Assembly: GCF_001854885.1 (NCBI RefSeq)
Contig: NZ_MDDV01000011.1
Location: 1 to 64,000, forward strand
Direction: 5' to 3'
Length of the DNA stretch: 64,000 bases
From: Ensifer sp. LCM 4579
GTDB lineage: Bacteria; Pseudomonadota; Alphaproteobacteria; Rhizobiales; Rhizobiaceae
Positions within the stretch are counted from its first letter, which is position 1; every line of letters starts with the position of its first letter. Below, piece by piece: positions 53,023 to 61,602 of this stretch. The notes beneath the pieces were generated by a model. It had not been told where the DNA came from and made no database searches. It worked only from the letters and a program-made list of their open reading frames with translations. The position numbers were made by a program, and so were the translations under genes.

Positions 53023-53115
53023 CTTATATTCCTTGTCAGCCTGCCAGAATCGCTCATAAATAACGGTTAAGTTGGGCCTTAGACCAAAAAATCGTTATTT
53101 GAGAGTTCCCCTGCA

Positions 53116-54339
53116 ATGAACGCTAATTCGCCGTCCATGGCCGCCTCTGAGCCGCTGCACTTCGAGGACTTGATCCTCGAGCAGGGCGACCTGATATCGA
53201 AGAAGTTGCAGCTCTTGAGCATGCAGCAGTTCCCGCCCAATGCCAAGAAGATGCTCCGGCAGTTCTCGCTCGCGGAAGTCGCGGAATATCTCGGCGTCTC
53301 CCAGAGCACTCTGAAAAAGCTGCATCTGGAGGGCAAGGGTCCCCACCCCCAGACATCGTCGTCAGGGCGGCGCTCCTACAGTGCCGAGCAGATGATGGAA
53401 CTGCGCCAGTATCTTGATCAGCATGGCCGTTCGGACGCCAGGAATTACGTGCCGCACCGGCGCGCCGGCGAAAAGCTTCAGATCATCGCTGTGGTGAATT
53501 TCAAGGGCGGTTCGGGCAAGACCACGACCGCTGCGCATCTGGCACAATACATGGCACTGACCGGGCACCGCGTTCTGGCTGTCGACCTCGACCCGCAGGC
53601 CTCGCTCTCCTCGCTCCATGGCTTCCAGCCCGAACTGGACATGACGCCGTCGCTCTACGACGCGATCCGTTATGACGGGGCGCGCAAGCCGATTTCCGAC
53701 ATCATCCTGCCTACGAACTTTCCCGGCCTGGATATCGTGCCGGCGAATCTCGAACTGCAGGAGTTCGAGTATGACACGCCGCTTGCGATGTCGAACAGGA
53801 GCTCGAATGAAGGCAAGACTTTCTTCACGCGTATTTCCCGCGCCCTCGCCGAGGTTGATGATCGCTATGACGTCGTTGTGATCGATTGCCCTCCGCAGCT
53901 CGGTTATCTGACGATCACTGCGCTCACAGCCGCGACCAGCGTCCTGATCACAATCCATCCGCAGATGCTCGACGTCATGTCGATGGGACAGTTTCTCTTG
54001 ATGCTCGGCGGGATCCTGAAACCGATCCGCGAGGCCGGCGCCGCGGTCAATCTTGAATGGTATCGCTATCTGATCACGCGTTATGAGCCGGTGGACGGAC
54101 CGCAAGCACAAATGGTCGGCTTCATGCAGACGCTGTTCCACCAGTTCGTGCTGAAGAACCAGATGCTAAAGTCGACTGCGGTCTCCGACGCCGGCATCAC
54201 CAAGCAGTCGCTTTACGAAGTCGACAAGAGCCAGATGACGCGATCGACCTACGAACGCGCCATGGAATCCTTGAATGCAGTCAACGCCGAAATCACTGAA
54301 CTCGTGCATGCGTCCTGGGGACGCAAGATTGCCGGATGA
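53116..54339 (+). CDS. repA: RepA, ParA-type partition ATPase of repABC
   Basis: A 407-residue ParA-family protein. An N-terminal helix-turn-helix (SLAEVAEYLGVSQSTLKKL) precedes the ATPase domain with the deviant Walker A VNFKGGSGKTTTAAHL and the Walker B VVVIDCPPQLGYL. In repABC plasmids RepA segregates replicons together with RepB and represses the operon. Forty-nine bases separate it from repB. Confidence 0.95.
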   Translation: MNANSPSMAASEPLHFEDLILEQGDLISKKLQLLSMQQFPPNAKKMLRQFSLAEVAEYLGVSQSTLKKLHLEGKGPHPQTSSSGRRSYSAEQMMELRQYLDQHGRSDARNYVPHRRAGEKLQIIAVVNFKGGSGKTTTAAHLAQYMALTGHRVLAVDLDPQASLSSLHGFQPELDMTPSLYDAIRYDGARKPISDIILPTNFPGLDIVPANLELQEFEYDTPLAMSNRSSNEGKTFFTRISRALAEVDDRYDVVVIDCPPQLGYLTITALTAATSVLITIHPQMLDVMSMGQFLLMLGGILKPIREAGAAVNLEWYRYLITRYEPVDGPQAQMVGFMQTLFHQFVLKNQMLKSTAVSDAGITKQSLYEVDKSQMTRSTYERAMESLNAVNAEITELVHASWGRKIAG

Positions 54340-54388
54340 TTGAGCCGGCGACGAAGCTAAGTCGATTACAGGGAAACGGAGCAGGCAG

Positions 54389-55369
54389 ATGGCGAGAAAA
54401 AATCTACTGGCAGGCCTGGTAGACGCGGCGGATATCCCGCAGGCGGACGTCACACCTCCCTATACAATGCGCGGCGCATCGAAGAGCATGGTGCGCTCAC
54501 TCGATGAACTGTCCAGGCAAGCTGAGAAATTCCTTGAGGGCGAAGCCGTCGTCGAGCTCGATCCCGAGACGATTGAGGGCTCTTTCGTGCTCGATCGGTT
54601 GGCGGATGACGAGGAGCAATTCGAAGAGCTAAAGGCGGCGATTGCCGAGCGTGGCCAGGACACGCCGATCCTCGTGCGCCCTCACCCATCGACCTCCGGC
54701 CAATATCAGATCGTTTTTGGACATCGCCGTGCCAGGGTCGCGCGGGAGCTTGGCCGCAAGGTCAAGGCGGTGGTGAAAGCACTTGATGATCGCACGCACG
54801 TCATCGCGCAGGGCCAGGAGAATTCGGCTCGCGCCAACCTGTCGTTCATCGAGCGCGCCAATTTCGCGGCCCGTCTGGAGGCCCTCGGCTATGACCGCTC
54901 GGTTATCTCCTCGGCGCTTGCGGCCGATAAGACTTCGGTTTCGAAAATGCTCAGCGTGACCGAGCGGGTTTCGCCGGCGGTCATCGAAAGCATTGGGCCG
55001 GCTCCATCTACCGGTCGCGATCGCTGGCTCGAGCTCTCGCTGCTCGTCGGGAAGGTGGCAAACGCGGAGAAGGTACAGGACGTCATAGGTGAGCCCGCGT
55101 TCGGCTCGCTTTCGAGCGACGAGCGGTTCAACACGCTGTTCAGCGCGCTTTCGACTTCCGCGAAGCCTGTCAAGAAAACGGCGCTCACGGTCAAGGAGGC
55201 TTGGCAGCCGGCCGACAAGGCTGTGTCGGCTCAGTATTCGAAATCCGGCAAGGCATTCACACTTTCGATGAAATCAAAGAATGCCGGCCGGTTCGGCCAA
55301 TATCTCGCTGACAACCTGGATCGGCTCTATGCCGAGTTCCTGGCGGCGAATGATAGGAAGGAAGACTGA
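54389..55369 (+). CDS. repB: RepB, ParB-type partition protein of repABC
   Basis: A 326-residue ParB-family protein starting MARKNLLAGLVDAADIPQAD. The ParB nuclease-like motif is ILVRPHPSTSGQYQIVFGHRRARVARELG, with AQGQENSARANLSFIERA and a helix-turn-helix around VISSALAADKTSVSKMLS. RepB binds palindromic parS sites of the plasmid, possibly those found after repC. Confidence 0.95.
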   Translation: MARKNLLAGLVDAADIPQADVTPPYTMRGASKSMVRSLDELSRQAEKFLEGEAVVELDPETIEGSFVLDRLADDEEQFEELKAAIAERGQDTPILVRPHPSTSGQYQIVFGHRRARVARELGRKVKAVVKALDDRTHVIAQGQENSARANLSFIERANFAARLEALGYDRSVISSALAADKTSVSKMLSVTERVSPAVIESIGPAPSTGRDRWLELSLLVGKVANAEKVQDVIGEPAFGSLSSDERFNTLFSALSTSAKPVKKTALTVKEAWQPADKAVSAQYSKSGKAFTLSMKSKNAGRFGQYLADNLDRLYAEFLAANDRKED

Positions 55370-55377
55370 ACGCGCAA

Positions 55378-55480
55378 AAGAAAAAGGCCCCCACACGGTA
55401 ACCATCGTGGAAGCCTCTCTCATCGTTTAGCAGCCTGAGAATCGCATTTCCACGAATCGCAGTCAAGAGTCTTTGGCACC
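55378..55480 (-). ncRNA. Counter-transcribed RNA of repABC (incA)
   Basis: The repB-repC gap carries, on the minus strand, an intrinsic terminator made of GGCTTCCACG pairing with CGTGTGGGGGCC and followed by TTTTTCTTTT. This is the 3' end of the small antisense RNA that controls repC expression in all repABC plasmids. The 5' end is estimated, not determined. Confidence 0.75.
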
Positions 55481-55526
55481 GGAACGGGTGAGCGGATGTC
55501 TTTTGCCTGAAAGAAGGTGAAAGAAA

Positions 55527-56741
55527 ATGCAAGGTGGAAATGTGACGACGCCCTTCGGGCGGCGGTCGATGACGCTCGGCATGCTGGCAAGCCAGTATAT
55601 GTCGCGTGAAATCGCGCCGGAAACTTCGGCCGACAAGTGGAAGCTGTTTCGTGCGCTCTGCGCAGCCAAACCGAGGCTCGGCATTAGCGAGCGCTCTCTC
55701 TCGGTCATGAACGCCCTTTTGAGCTTCTATCCGGAGGCGATACTGTCGGAGGAAAACGGCCTCATCGTGTTCCCCTCGAACATGCAGTTATCCCTGCGCG
55801 CTCACGGCATGGCTGAGGCAACACTGCGTCGGCACATCACAGCCCTTATCGACGCGGGGTTGCTCGCCCGCCGCGATAGCCCTAATGGCAAGCGCTACGC
55901 ACGCAAGGACGGAGTCGGCGCGATCGACGAGGCCTACGGATTTTCCCTAGCGCCATTGCTGTCACGCGCACGCGAGATCGAACAAATGGCTGCCGATGTC
56001 GAGATGGAACGTCTGCGGTTGCGCAAGCTTCGTGAACGGCTGACTATCTGCCGGCGTGACATAGGCAAGCTGATCGAGGTCGCCCTCGATGTAGGCGTGG
56101 AGGGCAATTGGGAAGCGATACACCAGCAATATCGCAGCTTGGTAAACTCCATACCACGTGTCTCGACGGCCGCAGTGATTGCCCCGATCCTTGAAGGGTT
56201 GGAGAAGTTACGCCACGAAATCTCCAACCTTCTGGAAATACGAGTAAAAGCTCAGAATCTGAGCGGCAGTCCTGATCAAACTGAGCGTCACAAACAGAAT
56301 TCAAATACCAAATCAATTTATGAATTTGAACCTAGCTCTCGAGAGGAGCAGGGGGCGAAGCCGAGCAAGAACAATGAGCCGCCGCACGTGCCGATGAAGG
56401 CATTCCCCTTAGGGATGGTGTTGCAGGCCTGCCCGACCATTGGCGATTATGGCCCGGGAGGCGCCGTGGCGAGCTGGCGTGACCTGATGCAGGCGGCCGT
56501 GGTCGTTCGATCGACGCTGCGCGTCACTCCATCGGCCTACCAGGATGCCTGCGAGATCATGGGGCCGGAAAATACGGCCGCGGTCATGGGCTGCATCCTC
56601 GAACGGGCAGGGCACATCAACTCGGCCGGCGGATATCTGCGTGACCTGACGGCGCGGGCGCGGCGCGGCGAATTTTCGTTGGGGCCGGTGTTGATGGCAC
56701 TGCTGCGAGCGCAAGCGGACCGCAATCGAATGGCGTCATGA
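55527..56741 (+). CDS. repC: RepC replication initiator
   Basis: A 404-residue initiator typical of repABC replicons: PFGRRSMTLGMLASQYMS at the N-terminus, a winged helix around LRAHGMAEATLRRHITALIDAGLLARRDSPNGKRY (positions 90-125), a coiled-coil middle, and a conserved C-terminal part ending LRAQADRNRMAS. The origin of replication usually lies within repC in this family. Translation is expected to be limited by the antisense RNA in the leader. Confidence 0.95.
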   Translation: MQGGNVTTPFGRRSMTLGMLASQYMSREIAPETSADKWKLFRALCAAKPRLGISERSLSVMNALLSFYPEAILSEENGLIVFPSNMQLSLRAHGMAEATLRRHITALIDAGLLARRDSPNGKRYARKDGVGAIDEAYGFSLAPLLSRAREIEQMAADVEMERLRLRKLRERLTICRRDIGKLIEVALDVGVEGNWEAIHQQYRSLVNSIPRVSTAAVIAPILEGLEKLRHEISNLLEIRVKAQNLSGSPDQTERHKQNSNTKSIYEFEPSSREEQGAKPSKNNEPPHVPMKAFPLGMVLQACPTIGDYGPGGAVASWRDLMQAAVVVRSTLRVTPSAYQDACEIMGPENTAAVMGCILERAGHINSAGGYLRDLTARARRGEFSLGPVLMALLRAQADRNRMAS

Positions 56742-56755
56742 GTTTTCGGCAGTAG

Positions 56756-56769
56756 TTGCCGGCCGGCAA
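56756..56769. repeat. Palindrome TTGCCGGCCGGCAA, copy 1 (candidate parS)
   Basis: A 14-bp perfect palindrome 14 bases after the repC stop. The 16-mer AGTTGCCGGCCGGCAA recurs exactly 120 bases later. RepABC replicons use palindromic parS sites, which in some plasmids lie downstream of repC. Confidence 0.6.
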
Positions 56770-56875
56770 AAAGGGGGATGTATTTTTCAAATTCAATCGC
56801 ATAGCTGCCCTTCAAGAAAGAAGGTGGGCATCAACTTTGGTTTGCTCCCAAGGGCGACTTTGTCGCTCCGAAAAG

Positions 56876-56889
56876 TTGCCGGCCGGCAA
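56876..56889. repeat. Palindrome TTGCCGGCCGGCAA, copy 2 (candidate parS)
   Basis: Second copy of the 14-bp palindrome, again preceded by AG. It lies just before a short open frame at 56905. The 120-base spacing is close to 11-12 helical turns, so bound RepB dimers would sit on nearly the same face. Confidence 0.6.
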
Positions 56890-56904
56890 TTTCCGTAAAA
56901 AACT

Positions 56905-57066
56905 ATGAGAATTCAATGCATTGATCTGAACTTCGCGTCAGCTATTTCACCCGTGCGAGAGCTTCCTCTTGGGGAGCAGGTTGGCGAGCTCAAAGGCGTC
57001 AACATAGACGCGCGGTTGTCACTCTGCTGGCGGCCAGCGAACGCGATCAATGCCGGCTTGCCCTGA
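56905..57066 (+). CDS. Possible 53-residue protein
   Basis: ATG 56905 opens a frame to a TGA at 57064-57066: MRIQCIDLNFASAISPVREL and on. No family is recognised and the ribosome-binding site is weak, so this may not be a gene. The next short frame starts two bases later. Confidence 0.25.
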   Translation: MRIQCIDLNFASAISPVRELPLGEQVGELKGVNIDARLSLCWRPANAINAGLP

Positions 57067-57068
57067 CA

Positions 57069-57260
57069 ATGCAGCGGGAACGGATCATCTATGCCGCCGC
57101 GACCGAGTCCGAAATCCTCGGAGTGTTGAGTTCTGACGTTCGATCGAGGCAGATGATCAAAGTCTTCAGGCCGCCCGGAAAGAATGACATCGCCCCGACC
57201 ATCGTGGTCGAAACAACGGCTTCAGCGGGACAGTTCGAGGTGAGCAAGGCCATTTTCTAG
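57069..57260 (+). CDS. Possible 63-residue protein
   Basis: MQRERIIYAAATESEILGVL starts two bases after the previous short frame ends. It has an ordinary amino-acid composition but no recognised family. It could be a small accessory gene or a fragment. Confidence 0.3.
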   Translation: MQRERIIYAAATESEILGVLSSDVRSRQMIKVFRPPGKNDIAPTIVVETTASAGQFEVSKAIF

Positions 57261-57454
57261 AACGGTAAGTCATGGCGTTGCCATTACGGGGGTGTCCACA
57301 GATGTTCAGAGGCCGGAATGGGTCCTGAGTTCGATTGACGCAGCGCGCCTTCTGCTACGGCCGCTGCGTAAGATGCGACAGCGCGCTTACACTTCACCAA
57401 TTTGATATAATCCGGCCGGTTGACGAGGACCCGTAACGCAGTTCGGGGGCAGCG

Positions 57455-57511
57455 ATGGCAACGGTATTTACGCCTTTCGATGAAGGCGTCACGGCGGCGG
57501 AGACCGGATGA
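57455..57511 (+). CDS. Possible 18-residue upstream peptide
   Basis: MATVFTPFDEGVTAAETG ends in a TGA that overlaps the ATG of the next small gene (ATGA). GGGGGC lies before its ATG. The overlap suggests a leader peptide or a coupled pair. Confidence 0.3.
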   Translation: MATVFTPFDEGVTAAETG

Positions 57512-57624
57512 GCAAGGAGGATAATCCCTACCAGCCCGCTACCCCCCCCCAACACAGCGACTGGAATGCAGGCTACCTCGCTGCCATGGAGGCAGACGAG
57601 GCGACCAAACTCGATGACGAATAG
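57508..57624 (+). CDS. Possible 38-residue protein with a C9 tract
   Basis: The frame reads MSKEDNPYQPATPPQ, then HSDWNAGYLAAMEADEATK, and ends DDE. The DWNAGYLAAMEA segment looks like a real small protein. The coding sequence contains nine consecutive C residues (57542-57550), where slippage would shift the frame. No family recognised. Confidence 0.4.
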   Translation: MSKEDNPYQPATPPQHSDWNAGYLAAMEADEATKLDDE

Positions 57625-57760
57625 GGTCGTGCCCCGAGCCACCCTGCCCCGAGGCAGACCCGATGACGGCCTCCCGCGCGTTCCCGCGCCCATGACGATC
57701 ATGAGACCGTAGGATTCTCGCCCCCTCCCGCACCACCACAGCAACGCCATCGCCGTCACC

Positions 57761-57786
57761 CGCGACTAATAATTCTATTAGTCGCG
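57761..57786. promoter_or_regulatory. 11-bp perfect inverted repeat upstream of MNT-HEPN gene
   Basis: CGCGACTAATA and TATTAGTCGCG are separated by ATTC. The repeat lies 95 bases before the MNT-HEPN start codon. With no T run it is more likely an operator or recombination site than a terminator. Confidence 0.5.
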
Positions 57787-57881
57787 CACAACGGGCGAAC
57801 AGGACATGTTGGGTCGGCAGGCCGAGACGGCAGTTTATCGCCTCCGGGAATTTCGACGATTCGCTGGCGTGAGCACTCCCC

Positions 57882-58796
57882 ATGAAATCCACCCTCGAGC
57901 ATTTGCCGGAAGACAAGCAGCGGGAGCTCGCCCGCGTCGTCGAGATCATTCACGAGGAGTTTTCCGATGCGCTCAAGGGCAGCTCCACTGCTTTCAAGAG
58001 GCGCGGGCGGATCCTGAAGATCATTCTGTCCGGCTCCTATGCCCGCGACACCTTCGTCGACGATCCGCACACGATGAAGGGCTATACCTCGGACTTCGAC
58101 ATTCTCGTCCTCGTCAGCAACCGCAAGCTCGCCGAGCCGCAATACTGGGACAGGGCCACCGACCGGTTGAAGTGGGACAAGGCCATATCGACGCCGGTCG
58201 GGCTGATCGTGCACGGTGCGAGAGAGGTCAACAACTACCTCGCCGAGGGACAGTTTTTCTTCGTCGATATCCTGCGCGAGGGGATTGTGCTGTACGAACT
58301 CGACGAGCGGCCGCTCGCGGAACCGAAGGCGCTTGGCCCGGGCGATGCTCTCAAGGTGGCAAGGGAGCATTTCGACAGGCAACACAGCAGCGCCCAACGG
58401 TTCCTTGAGCTTAGCCGTGTGGCAATCTCCCGCAACTGGGATAATCACGCGGCGTTCCTGCTCCACCAAGCCGTTGAGACCGCTTATCCCGCTCTGCTAC
58501 TGACCCTGACGAATCACAGCCCTCCCTCGCATAACCTGACCTTCCTGCGCGGTTTGGCCGAAGACCGCGACCGACGGCTCGTGGAGGCCTGGCCGCGCGA
58601 ACAGCAGCGCCACACCGTCTGGTTCAAAGTTCTCAATGAGGCTTATGTAAAGGCTCGCTATTCCCGCCATTTTGAGGTCTCGGAGGAGGCGCTGTGCTGG
58701 CTGATGGAGCGCGCCAACGTCCTGCTTCGCCTTGTCGAAAGCATTTGCCGCGAGCGGCTGGCGATACTCGAACGGGCTGCGGGTCGGGCAGACTGA
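57882..58796 (+). CDS. MNT-HEPN fusion protein
   Basis: A 304-residue protein with an N-terminal minimal nucleotidyltransferase domain: GSYARDTFVDDP followed by the catalytic Asp pair in SDFDILVLV. The C-terminal half is a HEPN domain with an R-x4-H motif in SRNWDNHAAF and FLLHQAVETAY. In the separate HEPN-MNT toxin-antitoxin systems, HEPN is an RNase toxin and MNT adds AMP residues to silence it; here both are in one chain, as in several rhizobial proteins. It may therefore be self-regulating. Confidence 0.85.
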   Translation: MKSTLEHLPEDKQRELARVVEIIHEEFSDALKGSSTAFKRRGRILKIILSGSYARDTFVDDPHTMKGYTSDFDILVLVSNRKLAEPQYWDRATDRLKWDKAISTPVGLIVHGAREVNNYLAEGQFFFVDILREGIVLYELDERPLAEPKALGPGDALKVAREHFDRQHSSAQRFLELSRVAISRNWDNHAAFLLHQAVETAYPALLLTLTNHSPPSHNLTFLRGLAEDRDRRLVEAWPREQQRHTVWFKVLNEAYVKARYSRHFEVSEEALCWLMERANVLLRLVESICRERLAILERAAGRAD

Positions 58797-58813
58797 TCTG
58801 TAAGTGGGGCAGA

Positions 58814-59065
58814 TTAGGTGGCGCGGGGAGCATGATCCTCGAACGAGTTCCTCGCCCAACCGAGCACGTTCAGGACGAGCGCATCGAGGTCTGCGTGCAC
58901 GGGCGACGTAACCGCGCCGGTGAGCGTGGGGGCGATTACCCGTGCCTCGGGGAAGGCAGGCAGCGAGAGCATCGCCGTATCGCGGGTCGGCGTCGAGAGC
59001 GACTCAGGCACGTAGCCCACGACTTGCGCCGCGCCGATCAGTGCCGAGCCCGGCCCATCTGCGGG
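58814..59065 (-). pseudogene. C-terminal fragment of an unknown gene
   Basis: On the minus strand about 84 residues (from GPGSALIGAAQVVGYVPESL to the stop) have the look of coding sequence but no recognised family, and the frame upstream runs into the opposite-strand fragment at about 59065. Probably the end of a gene truncated by rearrangement. Confidence 0.3.
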
Positions 59066-59068
59066 TAA

Positions 59069-59296
59069 GTGGAGGTCTCGCGGCAGCTGATCAAGAAGGT
59101 GCTGTCGCAGGAGAACACGCAGGATGGCTGGGTCAATGTGGGCACGGTCGGCAAGCAGTTGTTGAACCTGGCGCCGGACTTCGACCCGCGCACCCTCGGG
59201 CTCCGCGATCTTATCCGCAAGACAAATCAGTTCGACGTTAGGCAAGCCGAGGGTGGTCCCGTCAGCATCCGGGTGAAACAAGGAGGCAAAAAGTAG
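59069..59296 (+). pseudogene. OST-HTH/LOTUS-domain fragment
   Basis: Seventy-five residues that match the end of proteins with an OST-HTH (LOTUS) RNA-binding domain: VLSQENTQDGWVNVGTVGKQ and LAPDFDPRTLG, then LRDLIRKTNQFDV. These domains usually follow a NYN ribonuclease domain, which is missing because a stop lies directly upstream of the GTG at 59069. Probably a truncated gene. Confidence 0.6.
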
Positions 59297-59460
59297 CGTC
59301 AATCGCGACGAAGATCGCTTGCTTGGGCTGGGCAGTTGCGTCAACGTTCGGGCGGAATTTTCAGCTTTGTCCGGAGCGCAGAAGCGTCTATCTGTGCTCG
59401 CGCACGAGGCGAGCCTTGTCCGCCCAGGGGCGGCACGGCAAATGATCGAAGGAAGACATT

Positions 59461-59667
59461 ATGGCGACCGGTACGGTAAAATGGTTCAACGCGACGAAGG
59501 GCTTTGGTTTCATCCAGCCGGACGACGGCAGCGCCGATGTCTTCGTCCACATTTCCGCGGTGGAGCGGGCTGGCCTGCGGGATCTGAAGGATGGCCAAAA
59601 GATCAGCTACGAGCTGGTCAAGGATCGCAAGTCCGGCAAGGTGTCGGCGGACAATTTGCAGGCCTAG
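59461..59667 (+). CDS. cspA: Cold-shock protein CspA family
   Basis: A 68-residue cold-shock domain protein with RNP-1 KGFGFIQ and RNP-2 VFVHIS, and the start [14 protein letters not shown]. It binds single-stranded RNA or DNA and acts as an RNA chaperone. The long gap in front suggests a structured leader, as in other csp genes. A terminator-like hairpin follows at 59696-59725. Confidence 0.95.
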   Translation: MATGTVKWFNATKGFGFIQPDDGSADVFVHISAVERAGLRDLKDGQKISYELVKDRKSGKVSADNLQA

Positions 59668-59695
59668 GTCGGTTCCTCACACCGCGCGATCTTGT

Positions 59696-59725
59696 GGAAA
59701 GGCCGGGATCGACTCGGCCTTTTCC
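59696..59725 (+). terminator. Terminator after cspA
   Basis: GGAAAGGCCG pairs with CGGCCTTTTCC around a 9-base loop; the T run is short. It lies 29 bases after the cspA stop. Confidence 0.65.
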
Positions 59726-59902
59726 GTTTGGAGCAGGCGGTGACGGATAACAGTGCTGCACCCGCCTCCGCCGCGGCGTGAACGCTCTTGAACTTATTGC
59801 ACTGCAACACCATTTTCTAAGCAGCGAAGCGATTCACCTCCTTTCGAACCGCTTCGGTTCGACGGACAGCATTCCTCCTCCCCAGCTGTCGGTCACTAAT
59901 TG

Positions 59903-59936
59903 AACCCGGCGCACTTCCTCCCGCGCCGGGTTTTTT
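59903..59936 (+). terminator. Intrinsic terminator
   Basis: AACCCGGCGC (59903-59912) pairs with GCGCCGGGTT (59923-59932), followed by TTTTTT. No recognised gene precedes it within 230 bases; it might end a small RNA or a decayed gene. Confidence 0.7.
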
Positions 59937-60061
59937 GTGGCGCTAGTACGCGATCTCGCAGGGCACGGTGCATGCCCTCACGCGAATGCTACTTGGCTGA
60001 AGGCCATGGCGCGGGAAGCTGGCATCCGTCCGCTGGCCCAATGGCGCATCTTTGCAAGCTC

Positions 60062-60319
60062 GGTCGCCTCATGCATCAAGCTCTCAGGAGCACCCGAGGC
60101 GGCGCGCCTCGTCCAACAGTGCCCGGACGGAAGACGGTTGCCATTTCCGGCCGCCCCGTGGCGGCCGTTCATGCATCTGGTCCAATTGGCCCGCGATGTC
60201 GCGCAGCGAAAGATCGGGATCGGCGATGGCGATCCCGGCAACCAGCCGCATCAGGTGATCTTCAGGTGGCCGGCGCCGCGATCGGGCAAGCAGGTCCGGT
60301 TCCGCGAGCTTCTCGCGCA
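60062..60319 (-). pseudogene. Decayed second copy of the serine recombinase 3' end
   Basis: The minus strand encodes REKLAEPDLLARSRRRPPED and GGRKWQPSSVRALLDEARRLG, almost identical to the C-terminus of the recombinase at 61603-62520. The nucleotide match covers about 258 bases (60062-60319 against 61580-61844), in the same orientation. The rest of the gene is missing. Confidence 0.8.
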
Positions 60320-60543
60320 GAAACTGCTGCCCTTCGATCTGAAGTGTGCTCATGCTGCCGGCCCAATTCTTGACTTGGAGGAAATTGCGATCTGCCACGG
60401 CCAAGGTGCATGGATTGATACCTCTGACCCGGAACATGCGACACTTCGAACACCTGGGTGTGCGTGGGATCGACCCATTTATTGCCCTGCCGCCGATACC
60501 CCGCTTTGACGAATAGGGGAGGGTTCCGGCAGAATGACAAATG

Positions 60544-60558
60544 TGCTACTGAGTAGCA
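60544..60558. promoter_or_regulatory. Operator candidate of parDE
   Basis: TGCTACT, a central G, and AGTAGCA form a 15-base perfect inverted repeat 25 bases before the parD start, where a ParD-type antitoxin would autoregulate. Confidence 0.5.
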
Positions 60559-60583
60559 AGATTGGCTCAAAGGAGATAAACCG

Positions 60584-60859
60584 GTGAGTGTCAAATCGTC
60601 GATCTCGCTGACCGACCAGCAGGATGCGTTTGCCCGTTCGCTGGTGGAGAGCGGCCGGTATTCCAGCATGAGTTCCGTTCTTCAGCAGGGCTTGGAACTG
60701 CTCCGCCAAAAGATGGAAGTTGAGACCGTCGAAACGGCAGCGCTTCGCGAATTGGTCCAGCAGCGATTGAAAGGCCCGATGATTTCCACGACGGAAATGG
60801 AAAGCCGCGTCGAGGCAATGATCGAGCGGAAGCGGCGAGCTGTTCGTGTGGACTCTTGA
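60584..60859 (+). CDS. parD: ParD-family antitoxin
   Basis: A 91-residue protein with a ribbon-helix-helix N-terminus: SSISLTDQQDAFARSLVESG, then YSSMSSVLQQGLELL. Start is GTG at 60584 with AAGGAG nine bases upstream. The C-terminal half would neutralise the toxin. It overlaps parE by 14 bases. Confidence 0.85.
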   Translation: MSVKSSISLTDQQDAFARSLVESGRYSSMSSVLQQGLELLRQKMEVETVETAALRELVQQRLKGPMISTTEMESRVEAMIERKRRAVRVDS

Positions 60860-61190
60860 ATATTCCGAGGATGCCGAACGCGATTTCGAGTTGATTTTCG
60901 ATCATCTCTTCGACGCCTATGTCGAACTCGGAGACTCGCCTGACGAGGCTTTGGAGCGTACCGCTGAACGGATCCGCAAGTTGCGTGTCGAAATCGATCG
61001 TCTCGTCGATACGCCTTATATCGGGACATTGCGGGCCGATATTCACCCTGGGATCCGGTTTCTTCGGCGGGACAAGGCGGCTATTTGGTTTTTGCCGGTA
61101 GAAAGCAGTCGCACGATCATTGTTGCTGCAATTTTCTACGGCGCGCAGGACCATATCAGACATATGCTCGCGTGTATGCTGGCAGGATAA
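60846..61190 (+). CDS. parE: ParE-family toxin
   Basis: A 114-residue RelE/ParE-superfamily protein: WTLEYSEDAERDFELIFDHL, then RIRKLRVEIDRLVDTPYIG and IRFLRRDKAAIWFLP. ParE toxins poison DNA gyrase. GTG start at 60846. The module lies between a decayed and an intact copy of the same recombinase end. Confidence 0.85.
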   Translation: MWTLEYSEDAERDFELIFDHLFDAYVELGDSPDEALERTAERIRKLRVEIDRLVDTPYIGTLRADIHPGIRFLRRDKAAIWFLPVESSRTIIVAAIFYGAQDHIRHMLACMLAG

Positions 61191-61196
61191 GTACAG

Positions 61197-61340
61197 CCCT
61201 GCAGCCTTCGTCCGATTGACCCCGAATCTATCCCTTCGCCGCCGGTATCGGTGGGTCATTTCGGCCGAGGCATGGCCGAGTCGCTTTTGCACGTAGCGCT
61301 CGTCGACCTCGGCCGACAACCTGCTGATCCGGGGAAGGGG
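61197..61340 (-). pseudogene. Tyrosine recombinase C-terminal fragment
   Basis: The minus strand encodes LSAEVDERYVQKRLGHASAE and MTHRYRRRRDRFG, the end of a phage-integrase-type recombinase; the LGHAS His and the RY Tyr match the active-site positions. The normal stop after KAAGL is lost and the upstream part is not recognisable. A relic of an integrated element. Confidence 0.6.
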
Positions 61341-61602
61341 CGAAAGCCCCTGCCGCCGGCATCAGGCGCGAAGATGCTTCCAGTCCGATGGATAGGCCTC
61401 GCGTGTGCTGGCGGAGCCGGACGCCTCGACCTAAGTGCGGGCGCGATCGGCAAGACCTGCAAGATGGGTCGGAAGTGCGGCATCCGGAATAGGAGAGGGG
61501 AGGGTGCCCTGTCTGCCGACAACCGCGGCGCTGAAACGGCGCCGGCGCCCGTGCGCTCAGAGGCTGATTTGGTAGGGTTCGGTCGCCTCATGAATCAAGC
61601 TC

